A DNA stretch of 64,000 nt from Bostrychus sinensis (taxonomy: Eukaryota; Chordata; Actinopteri; Gobiiformes; Eleotridae): NCBI GenBank assembly GCA_020698575.1, contig CM036248.1, forward strand, positions 23,052,229 to 23,116,228, written 5' to 3'. How positions within the stretch are numbered: the first letter of the stretch is position 1; the number at the start of each line of letters is the position of its first letter. This document shows positions 38,629 to 49,900 of this stretch, one piece after another. The position numbers and the translations under genes were made by a program. Under the pieces are notes generated by a model. The model was given only the letters and a program-made list of their open reading frames with translations, was not told where the DNA came from and made no database searches.

Positions 38629-40041
38629 CTGGGAGAAAAAGAAAGGCAGAGTGAGCAAATGAACACATTTAGATCTTCCATTGGGGACGCCAATTAAAAA
38701 TCTAAAATTTAATTGTGCAATCTTTAGGGTCCCCTTTTTCCAGTTCAAGATAAAATAAGAGTTGTGAGCAGCCCCATCTGAATATTTTAAGATTAGCTAT
38801 ATAAGACGCAAATAAAACTACAATTAAATAGCTTTTATGCAAAAAAATTATAATTTTTGTACCATCTCAAAAATAACTGAAACATTGTTAACCAACACAG
38901 AGTGAAGACAGGTTGATTTACATACCTAGATTGCTGGATGCAGATATCCTAAAGAGATATTTCAGACTCCTATCACAATCGACCCCAGGTAATCAACAGG
39001 GTCCTGTGGCCTATAAACAAACTGCTACGGCTATTTTGGCTGGGATAGCCTACTGGAATATGAGTTAGAACACCTAAATATAGGGAATAATCAAAGGTAA
39101 ATAACAGCCCTCAAGTCCACATATTTATAAAATATACAGGTTTAAAAACAAGTAAACCCTTCCAAGCCTACATGCATTGGCTGTGGGTAGACTACTGGTT
39201 ACCATTTCACCCACCTGAAAGTAAAGGAATAAACTGTAGAAAGAGATGCCATGTAACTAAAGTTCAACAAGACGATGTCACTTATGACCTGTGAAACAAC
39301 TTGTTAAATTAAAGCCTTGTTAAATAAGTAAAATAACTAAGCTAAGTGGTATAATGTTTTATTTAAAATGAACATACATAAGCAAGTAGATAAACAGTAG
39401 GTTTTGATCTCCAGACAAAGTATACAATATACAATATATCTGCATGGAAAATTAACAATATTTTAAACTACACTATGTGAATGGAACATATGGGGAAGGA
39501 AACGATCCTGCTCCTGCGATTTCCCAGATGAATCAGTGTAGTGTAGTTAAACAAGTAGCAGTATAACATAACTAATAAAAAAAAAACATGCTTGCCCATA
39601 TTGATACATTGAAACCACACCAGGAAACAAAATCTATTCTACTTGCTTAAAATGCAAATATTAAAATAATCAAGAGTTTATCAGAAAACAAGCCTACGAC
39701 GAAAATTCCAAAACAAGGGACCGCAAATAAAAAGCACTATAAACGACGCCTACCCGTAGTAAGCGTTGTACATAATAAAAAAGGGATCTTTGTATGTATT
39801 TTTTTTAAATGTGTCCTAGTTGAACGGCAACAGCTGCTGTGTCTATCAGGTTTTGGGAAGTGACCTTCCTACCTGTTTGGTCTGAGGTCTTCGTTATCAT
39901 TGGGGCTCTGTGTCCCTTTCTGCCATGGTTGGTTTCACAGCAGAAGCCCCATTACTGATTTTGGCTTATGGCGTCCAGAGCCCGGGTCGGGTGACAGATG
40001 GATGAAGGGGAGGGGGCGATCGATTTCCCATTGCCTCTGAC

Positions 40042-40929
40042 TTAATAGCCGCCACCGTAGCCCCCCCTAGGGTATCCACCGCCACCACCCCCTCTGCTGT
40101 ATGGAGCCGAGCTTCTTTGGCCCCCGAAAGGTCCTTTCATGGGGCCATAGCCAGAGGAGTGTTGACCATAGCCGCTGCCGAAGTCGTTGTAGCCGTTCCC
40201 ACCGCCGTAGCCACTGGCCTGGTCACCATACCCGCCCCCATACGGCCCTCCGTAGCCGCCATAGCCACCACAGTTGTAGCCGCCGCCATTTCCGTAGCCG
40301 TAGTTTCCGTAGTCTCTGCCACCGTAGCCATTTTGATTCCCCCTCATCATGCCGCGGCCTCTACCTCTGGGCGCCATAGGGTTTCGGTTGGACTGCATCT
40401 CCTGCTTGGTCAGGGCCTTCTTCACCTCCACTTTATGGTTTTTGACGGTGTGATACTTGACCACGACAGCCTTATCGGCCGCGTCGTGGTCGGTGAAGTA
40501 GACAAAACCGAAGCCCCTTTTCTTGCCTGTTTCCTTCTCGGAGATGACTTCAGCCTTCTCTACCTCACCAAACTTGGAAAAATGCTCGATCAGGTGTTCC
40601 ACTTCGATGTCGTCCTTAAGGCCGCCGACAAAGATCTTCTTAACCTTAGCTAAGGCCTCAGGCTTGTTTGCGTCTTCTCTCGCCACTGCACGCTTTAACT
40701 CTACAGTGTTGCCGTCGATGGTGTGCGGCCTGGCCGCCATCGCACAGTCAGCCTCATCTGGTGTCGCGTACGTTACAAAGCCGAAACAGCGAGAGCGCTG
40801 TACCTCCTTGTTGATCACCACGACGCAGTCGGTGAGTGTACCGTACTGCTCAAAATGTTTGCGCAGACCTTCGTCGTCTGTATTGACGTTAAGGCCACCG
40901 ACGAAGAGTTTGCAGAGCTGGTCACTCAT
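40042..40929 (-). CDS. hnrnpa0: Heterogeneous nuclear ribonucleoprotein A0, paralogue 2 (intronless)
   Basis: One 295-aa frame starting MSDQLCKLFVGGL. RRM1 (KLFVGGL, RCFGFVTYA) and RRM2 (KIFVGGL, RGFGFVYFT) are intact. A linker MAPRGRGRGMMRGNQNGYGG leads into a Gly/Tyr/Asn-rich tail with SSGYGPMKGPFGGQRSSAPY, the M9/PY-type nuclear import signal, ending GGYGGGY. The frame continues upstream to an ATG at 40986, but the family start at 40929 fits human MENSQLCKLF. This copy resembles human HNRNPA0 at least as well as paralogue 1 does in the RRMs. The two are tandem, 3.4 kb apart on the same strand. Which deserves the a, b or l suffix cannot be settled here. Confidence 0.94.
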   Translation of the reverse strand: MSDQLCKLFVGGLNVNTDDEGLRKHFEQYGTLTDCVVVINKEVQRSRCFGFVTYATPDEADCAMAARPHTIDGNTVELKRAVAREDANKPEALAKVKKIFVGGLKDDIEVEHLIEHFSKFGEVEKAEVISEKETGKKRGFGFVYFTDHDAADKAVVVKYHTVKNHKVEVKKALTKQEMQSNRNPMAPRGRGRGMMRGNQNGYGGRDYGNYGYGNGGGYNCGGYGGYGGPYGGGYGDQASGYGGGNGYNDFGSGYGQHSSGYGPMKGPFGGQRSSAPYSRGGGGGGYPRGGYGGGY

Positions 40930-41013
40930 TTTTAAGGAAAGACGAACACACCGCAGATAAAAGCGTGAACAAAGAGCGTGCCTCAAAATGGTGGCTGAAG
41001 AACAGCGGCTGCA

Positions 41014-41060
41014 GAATAAATACTGCGCGGCAGTGACGACAGATTATGTCCCCGCCTCTT
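41014..41060 (-). promoter_or_regulatory. hnrnpa0: TATA-like element and GC box upstream of hnrnpa0 paralogue 2
   Basis: On the minus strand, AGTATTTATTC (41014-41024) lies about 85-95 bp upstream of the ATG. An AGAGGCGGGGA GC box lies at about 41049-41060, with GTCGTCAC between them. A plausible core promoter, by motif only. Confidence 0.45.
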
Positions 41061-41393
41061 CCGCCAACCTCGTCTTTGTTCTCTTCTGATTATTCGAAAG
41101 ATTCTTTTTTTTTTTTTTTTTTTAACCATGTTTTTTACAAGCTGATAATGTTTGATATTACAAGGTCCAACAAAATGCTATCCCATGGAAACGTCAAGTT
41201 GTTTTGAACATCACTTGCCTGTGGTTGTCATAGATTTTGTGATAGAGTTGTAAGAAAACCGCTCCTACGTCACTGTAGTCAGTCTCTTGTTTTTTAGACA
41301 AGTCATGAAAAAAAAAAAAAAAAACATACATTAAGAGCAGTACTCTCATGCCCAGGTACTGATCGATACTCAGGAGAAAGGCACCGCCACCTA

Positions 41394-41975
41394 CAGTCAT
41401 ATGAAAAAGTTTGGGCACCCCTGATCATTTTCAATATTATCCTTTATAAATCATTGGTTGTTCGGATCAGCAATTTCAGTTAAATATATCATATAGCAGA
41501 CAAACACAGTGATATTTAGCTTTTTGTATCCTTCCCCTAAACCATGATGTTGAACAATCTGTGTTTTCAGGTCATTTGATAGTTGTTTTGAGGCTCCCAT
41601 GTTACCACTCTTCAGAGAAGATGCAAAGAGAACAACTTGCAACTGGCCACTTTAAATACTCTTTCTCATGATCGGCTTCACCTGTGTATGTAGGGTCAAT
41701 GAGCTTACCAAACAAATTTTGTGTTCCAATAATTAGTGCTAAAGGTATTAAAATCAATAAAACAAGGGTGCCCAAATGTATGCACCTGCCTACTTTTAAG
41801 TAATTATTGCACACTTTCTGTAAACCCTATAAACTCCATTTCACTTCTCAAATATCACTGTGTTTGTCTGCTATATGATATATTTAACTGAAATTGCTGA
41901 TCCGAACAACCAATGATTTATAAATGATAATCTTGAAAATGATCAGGGGTGCCCAAACTTTTTCATACATTCTAA
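41394..41975. mobile_element. Tc1/mariner deletion derivative with about 115-bp inverted repeats
   Basis: The left arm begins CAGTCATATGAAAAAGTTTG after a TA. The right arm is its reverse complement, ending GCCCAAACTTTTTCATACAT. The arms stay complementary for over 100 bp. On the minus strand from 41600 the start of a Tc1-type transposase is readable (MGASKQLSNDLKTQIVQHHG) before the frame is lost, so this is a decayed, internally deleted copy. It lies between hnrnpa0 paralogue 2 and maea. Confidence 0.88.
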
Positions 41976-43988
41976 TATAACCCTACATTATCCTAAATTA
42001 TATGAAAGAGAAGACAACAATAAAAGCCTTTTATCAGAATTCCACAGCCAGAATCAAGATCAGGAGGTCTTTCAGACTCCTTTGATGAACAGCAAGCACA
42101 CATGCCACCCCCCGCTTTTTGTACCATTTAGTGAGAGTGGACAAAATAATAAAAAAACACAGAGTTACAATTAACCAGAACACAAAATAAACCTTTTCGT
42201 GGATACTATAAGATTAGGCCTATAGGCTATCTAAGTGAATCCAGTAAATCGCTTTCAGAGTTTTACCAGAGCATTGCACAGGGACATTGTTTATGTTCTT
42301 ATTCAAAGGAAATATGAAACAGTATGTTTTATATGGGTATATGTTGTACAGAGGTATATCGGTTGTGTGAAAATCTAAATGAAAAAAAAAGTAATACCCT
42401 CTAAACCGGTGTGTCTATCACATTTTAATGTTGATTACTTAAACTCAAAATGTAATTTTGTAATCATATTATGGCTAAACTATATAAAGTTAGTAATCAA
42501 TGCAATAAGCATTTATATACTTAAACACTTAAAATAAAAACTACCCCCACAGACACAAGAGTCCATCTCTTAACAACAAAGTGTGGTTTTCAAGTGAAAA
42601 ACTCCACACTTACATTTTTCTGTCAACAGAGCTGCAGTGATCTGTTTAGCATCAACTGTCAATCCTCTAAAGGTTATAGTCATGTTAATTTTGAATTGAG
42701 TACAGATGGTAATGCAAATGAAGAAGCACTAAAATCTAATTTCACTGAAATCTTTATGAGACATCTGCCCATGAAACAATTCATTCATCTATTCTACCAA
42801 CACACACAGGACAGTCTGTGTCTTACACTTACAAAATCATCAAAGGACACAAATGAAGAAACCTGTCAATAAAGAATTGACAAACTATGTATCCACAAAA
42901 CCTAACATGTTAAAAAAGGAAGCAGCTTTGGAATGCTTCATATTGTTTTGTGTCAAACTACTCTCTCTGTGCACAAGTTGACAATTTTTAAAAAATGGGT
43001 TGGATCAAATTATTATGCAGGCTGTTAACGCTGCGCTATAGAATCACAATTTTAAGACTCATCTTTCTACAGTCCTCATTTACAGTAAAATACTAAAATA
43101 AAAACTACAGGGGTTGGGCAACAAACATAACTATGACCTGTTAGAAATTTGTTAATTCTTAAATACTAATTAACAATTAAAATAAAAAATTAGATATACC
43201 AAATCTGCGCAAAATAAAGGAAGACAACATTGCATTAAAAAAGCAAAATATTTGCCTTTTTGAGTATTGCAAGGATTTTTTTTTACTTTATTTAAAACAC
43301 CATAACATGGGTAGGAAGAAATTCCAGTGTCTGAGTTTTAGGTTTACAACATCATTCAGTGTAGTAACTGTTTGTTGCCCTTAAAACCCCTAAATTTACA
43401 AGCAATTATCAAGCCCTACCTACCATTTACATCCAAAAAGAACCTGAATGAACAAGGCTCCTGTGTCACAATTAAGAATTAAAATAAAATGTAAAGACTA
43501 GGCTTCTAAATGTAAACAGTAAAAATCCATCAAAATGTAGCATGCAGAACACAAAATGATGTCCCACATACCCCATTGTGTCCAGACATATTTGGTTAAA
43601 TCTGTGAACATAATAATTGTTACTTGAAAACACCACTTGTGGAAAATCTGCAAAACCCCAGCAAGTTTTTTTTATTAATTATTGTGAAATTAAACAAGTA
43701 TTTTTCTACATTTTATTCTAGTTTAATTTTGATAATATTGACAGTCCATGTGTGTAAATAGAACAAATCTGTTTTTCTAACCACATCCAAAAAAAAAAAA
43801 AAAGCCCAGGTTGTGATAGATGGCTTGGAAGAAAATCAAAGCAGAAAATGGCAACCTTGAGGATGACCTGGGGTTGTAAAGGGGGAAAAATGAGCATTGG
43901 ATCACAGCTCTGCACGCGGCTCTCTGAGAAGGCCTTGTCACAGGTGATAGGCAAATGGCTGTATATAATCAACAGGTCATCCACATGA
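41976..43988. other. Intergenic and maea 3' UTR
   Basis: AT-rich, no coding exon recognised. The right few hundred bases are the likely maea 3' UTR; TTTATT on the plus strand near 43672 and 43711 could be its polyadenylation signals. Confidence 0.45.
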
Positions 43989-46900
43989 TCACATAATGTA
44001 GACTTTCTCAGCCTGAGAGAAGTTGAAGACTTCTTTGGTTCTGGGGCACACCACTTTGTCATCTTGCCGAATAGACAGAAGAGACTAAAAAGCAAGTAAA
44101 AATGAAAACAGTTAATAATGTATGGCCTATAATTATTTTAGTGACAGCAACAAAAAATTGCTCACTGGACTCACATTGTAGCCATAGACATATCCATTGG
44201 GTAACATCATCGGAGGGTTGTTTTCATTCATTACTTCTCCTGAGATCTTACACACTAGTCTGGAGTTGGCACAGTGAGCCATTGGTAGAGGCTGGGCCAA
44301 CTTGTTTAAAGATTTACTGCACACTGGGCAGTCTGGGTTCTTTGAGGTACCATCCTCCTTGTAGCACTGTCTGTTAGATTGAAGTTAAGGGCAAAATGTC
44401 TTTTTTATTGTATGAATCATAGTACAATGTGAAATGTTTATTATTATTTTAAAGGATAAAGCGCTACAGTAGACAAATAACCATAATATTAAACAGCTGT
44501 CACAACTTGTGTTTGACAAAATACATGTAGTAAATCTAAACTGATTTGAGTAATTGGAGATTAAAGGGGTATTTAGAAGGATACGGAGTCTTAATGGCAG
44601 AAAGACCAGCCTGAAGAGTGATAGTGAAAACAGAGTTGTTTCCCAGCTGGTGGAGTCTGTAGTTGTCGTAGCGAAACTGCTGGATCAACATCTTCCACCG
44701 AGCCGGATCCAAAAGATCCTATCAAAATTGAGAGGGGAAAAACAAATTGTAAACATCACTTGGGGGATTGTGTGAGGGAATATCCAAGAAATTTCAGCAG
44801 GTTAAGGTAAAGGCTGGGACGCATCAGGTTGGATAGTTTCTTTGGTGTGTTCTGCACAGTTGAATCTAATTTGGCCGCATCAAAGGAGCGCTCAGATTGG
44901 CTGTGTGTTCCTTTCACAATGTATCATACTGCTCATGTTTAACATTAAAATATATGGAACTTTTTCTGACAACTATTCATTATGTTTCCCACACCTGTGA
45001 TGCTATACGTTTAGAATTGTTTCGATACAATTCAAGAATGATATTGGCTAATTTGGAACCATACAATTTGATACGATTCAACACCTTCATATTGTTAATT
45101 GATTAAGCAACTATTTGCCAAAAATCATAAAAGTTTACTCTGAAATTAAGCATCGTGGCCGGAGTTCATCAGTAGAAAGTTGAATATAACATTTTATTTT
45201 ATTAAAAATACAAAAATTACATCCAAAAAGCTGTATCTGGTTTTATTTTAACATGCAAATTTCCAATAGCATTATTTCTGATATTATTGATTGATTTTCC
45301 ATGTATATCAATATACACTTCCATAAAAAAACATACAATTCGATACAAGGTAATGTGTATCGATATAGTTGTATTGTAAGAAAAAAAAATTGAGACATAT
45401 CGCTGTAACTGTAGCAATTAGCTTACCTTAACTTAAAGCCTTAAGCAGACAAAAATATAATAGCCTTCCTCTGAGGCAATAATCCATTCTGTTTTATTCA
45501 TTACTGTATTAAGATGTATTATTCACTGATAAATACTTGATTGAAACACACAGAGGTTTATTTGCAGAAGCCCATTACACGCAGAGTTTAGTGACTATCG
45601 CAGCATGCTGTTGTAAATGGTTATGTCTTGCAAATGCGCAGATACTACACCGTATGAAGTTGCTTCAATCACTACGTTTATATGCAGAGCATACTCTGAC
45701 TATGCTCAATGTCTGTTTTTACTCAGATTTCTCCCAAGAACTGGTCAAATCACTCTTGTCTCGATCTACATGCAGAGCACTGAGCTAAACTACTGGGACC
45801 ACAGTACTGTGAGGAGTACAAGTGGTCTGGAGATTTACCAGCAGCGCTAAAGGCTAATAACAGTGGCCAAGTTACACATCAAATCGGTAGTCATGGTGTT
45901 ACTATTAAATATAAATGGTAACTTTACTAACTGAAATTTAACAAAGTTAGAAAAAGCACATTGCAAATGTCTCTCACGCAGCCCCTTTAACAAATCTAAG
46001 TTACAGCAGTCTTGCTCTCACTTTTAAACATGATGGACTAAAACATAAACACGAGCAGTGGAGGGACCATAATGTGTCTTCACTGGTCTAAAAATGTGCG
46101 AGTATTTCTCTAAAATGATTACTGGACTAATGTTCTGTCCTATAGTAGTTAGTGCAGTTAAATGCCTCTCCTAGCTTAATCGGGGTACACTGCATTAGGC
46201 AAGAGATGATAGTAGAATTTTATGACACGAATATCCTGACCACAATAATTGCGATTAACAATATTATCACATTATTATCACATATTATCACTTTACAGTG
46301 ACACAACAGACTGACAATTTTAGGATTTTTGGATAAATGTTTGCAATCATGCTATCTACACTCTCTAATATTAAGATGATAGCAATTATCTCGATGAATG
46401 ATTATCACAATGATAAAAATCTTTACTGTTTTCAGTGCGATGACTATGAGAATATAATTGTATACCGTCTCATCCCTACGCTGTAAACATGCAGCAGTTC
46501 TCCGCCAATGAACCACATTATGCAGTTGCTCCACTCCGATTAAGAAAAATTCAAATGCAAATTCAAAATTCAAATTCAACTGCTTTCAAAAGCAGTTTTG
46601 AAAAAGCAAGTATCTACAGCTTTTTGGGATGCCAAAATAAAGGGGAAAGGTTAAAACTCCTGCAGTGGATAAGCATTAACATCCACTGACACCATCAAGT
46701 GGTCAATTGTTTCTACAGCACTCCTTTAAGGCCTCCATACACCAAGGCGACGATCGCCCATCTGAAGCTGTCTGAACGGATCTTCCACGTCGCTCATTTC
46801 CATCCTTTTCATATGTATGCGCCGTCAGCCCCCATTGCTCCAGGACGGACGCCATCTGACTAGTTTTCTGCCGATTGGCCTTGTTGAATCGGCGTCTTTG

Positions 46901-49900
46901 GTCTTTGGCACGAAGCGCTCTGATAGGCCTAGCACTACAGCTGCCGCGCCAATCAGCTCACAGAAATTTTAGTGGAAGTGACGGAGTGACGAGAAATGAA
47001 AACCGCTGTGGCAGTGTACTATCCCCATTTTTACATTTTTCGCAATTCCGTGTGGAAAGTTATCTTCTTCAAGTAACAGAGCAGCGGCACCTAATCCACA
47101 CAAAACAATGTCCAAACCGGCCATTATCACGCTTCTCAAATGTTCAAACAAAAGGCACTCTACATGCATATGTACTCTGCAAACATTGTGTCACTTCCGT
47201 TTATCTTTGTTCACTGGTTAGCACCATCTGCCGCTTTGGGGGGGTAATTACATCACGCGCATGCGCAAGACACGGTCTTTAGGTCGGTTGTTGCTTCGGT
47301 GTATGAAGAGGGAAAAAGGTCATCCGACGTGAGGAAACGGGAGGGAACGAGAGGAGACGGGAAGAGACGAGCTGTCGCTCCGTCTTCTCGGTGGCAGTCT
47401 GGGAGTCGCCTTGGTGTATCGAGGCCTTTAGAGTGTGTGGAACACTGGGCGTATTCAGCACGTTTAGATTTTCAAATCTGTTCTAAAATTTTTATGATAT
47501 AACTATGTCTGGCATCAGAACACCATCTAAAATTAATCATCAAACACCAATTCAAAAATAACATGACATCAACTAATGGCACTTTTCCACTAGGCAGAAT
47601 GGTACGGGATGTGTCAGTATGGGATGCCTTAGAATGGGTAGCCCCAAAACCTGCTCGTTTCCATTACTATGGGTCCAGATGACCCACGTCTGTTATGTAA
47701 ACACTGACATCACACAAGTGCAACAAAAGTTGTGGTAATAAATTAGATAAAAAATGTGCTTGAAAATCACTTTTGAACCATAAAGGCACTGGTAACATTT
47801 AACAAACAAAAATCCTGGTGTGTCGTTGTGAGGCTGGAGTTAAAGCTGTATTAGCTTCAGTAAACAGGAGACTACTTCAGGTTTACTGGCAGCTTTTGGT
47901 ACATTAAATTCATTTCCCTGCGCCACTTTTACATATTTTAACCACTGAACATTTAACGACATGAATTTAACTCATGTTTAATCCAGTCTAAACTAAAAAT
48001 GAAGCAAGAGTTGTACTGGGAGAGCTAAACTGGAAACAGCTGTTGCTATTATACGGTAGCTTTATTTTTAGAAAAAGTCACCTCAACATTAGCGTGTCCT
48101 CTCTTGGAATATAGCTGTTCATTACAAGAACAAGTACATGTTTGATTAAAAAACATTTTCGCTTTTATTTCTGTCCTTTGGCTTGTTGCTTTTGTTGAGT
48201 GAGGATTCTCTCTTGGCCAATCAGCTCGCATCCACCTCTGAATAGTGCTCACCTCTATCCAGGTGCTTAAACGTGCTGGGCCCCACCTGGAAGGGGTGCC
48301 AAAAGTTTTTGGGCTTTTTGGGAACACTTTAAAACGTTTTGGGGAGTGGAAACACCCCCAAACAGACCCCCCCCCCCCCCCCCCCCATTCTGACCTAGTG
48401 GAAAAGGGCCTTAAGAGGAGCTTTACATTAAAATGAAACAAGTTACCTTATATGGAGAGATGTGAGTATCCGATGGGAATGCAAGCATACCCATCACCTG
48501 CCGAACCTCATCCAACTGCCCCCCTTCTGCTTGGCTGAAATGTTTCCTGGCATGTCTAAATATAATACAAAATATGTTTTAATGGCAACTTATTGACACT
48601 GTTATGTGAAATATGCACCATTTGTGGCATTTATGGATTTACTACCTGACTGCATCCATTCGCTTGTTTTGTCGGATAAGTTCAATAAACTCTTGGATTC
48701 TTAGGCTGAATTCAAGACAACTCTGGAAAAAGAAGACAAAGCAAATAACATAATTTAAATATGGGATAGGTATTCTCTTTAAAAGGACAATAATATTCTT
48801 TTATTTATCTTTTTTAAACTAACCTTGGTCACCTCTAGAACAGTACTGCATGTTTTACAACATTTAAGAAAATTACCTGACTAAAAGAAAACATTTCCAC
48901 CAATTACTTTACTGGTTCCATTAAAAAATACAAGTGAAGAGCCCAGCAGAGTGCAGGTCTGTTAAGCTTTTTTGAGCAAATACAGAGAGAAAAAAAGGTT
49001 AATTATCTTAGATTTTTTTGTATAATGCCATTTTACTACAAAATAAAAAATAGCTGTGAGAAATCAGTGGAAACAGAGCTGTACACTGTTTATTTGGATA
49101 AATGAATGAGAGCAGACTGGATGTAGAGGGCTTCCTGGAGTGAGCGGGGGTTTGTGGGCTAGACTGGGGCTCGTGGAAGTGAGGGTTCTGAAGCCTCAGA
49201 AAGGCAGCACCAGAGACTACTCAAACAGGCATGAAAGAAACAAAACAACTCTATATGATAGAAAGCTCAGTGTCACGACCCGAAGGTGAAACATATTTAA
49301 AAGAGGACACAAGAGTCAAAGATTATAAATACATAAGTCAAATAAGTAAATATATATTTATTTATTTGACTTTAGTTTTAGTTGTTTAGTTTTTCTTTAG
49401 TTCTTCTTCTTAAAAAAAGAAACCCTTCAAAACCCCATGACCAAAAAGTAACAAAGGAAAAGACCATGTCAAGCCGGCCCAACAAAACATAAGGAAAGCG
49501 CGGTGGACAGGCCAACCCCAATATAGGGCCGTAGTCCTTCCATCGTGCTGCTACCCCTACCCTAACACAAAAACAACCCAAAACTAGTCCCTAAATAAAA
49601 GAAAAGTGTAAACAGGACAGCTGGTCTCCCCAGGTCAAATAAAAGTGCTAACAAAAGATCCTATCCAGGCATGAGACTAGGTCTGCAGCAGCCAGACAGG
49701 AGGAGCCAGCAGAGCGGAGCCTGGAGTACAAGCTCACGGAAGCAGGCACGAGCGTCAGGTGAGACGGCGTGAGCCACAGGGTGAGCGAGAGAGACAGGGC
49801 TTTTAGTCAGGTAATAGTTTTAAAGGTTGTTAAATGTGCTATGCTGTTCTAGAGGCGACCAACATTGGTTTAAAGATATGAATAAAAACATAATATACTC

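Larger units (their letters stand above)
36841..40041. other. Spacer between the two hnrnpa0 paralogues
   Basis: AT-rich DNA likely to contain the 3' UTR of the right-hand hnrnpa0 copy. It also holds the mini-hAT and X-box listed separately and an unexplained minus-strand open stretch at 38386-38636 preceded by a good acceptor (TTTCTCCCAG). No known protein recognised in it. Confidence 0.4.

Noticed and set aside
40117..40653. A 178-aa plus-strand open frame
   Set aside because: Antisense to the hnrnpa0 paralogue 2 coding sequence; its length follows from the GC-rich Gly codons, and it has no family likeness. Same for plus-strand frames at 35888-36551 and 40523-40960.
46873..47282. 135-aa plus-strand frame inside the Harbinger-like element
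   Set aside because: No transposase or Myb-like signature; taken as chance in GC-rich DNA.
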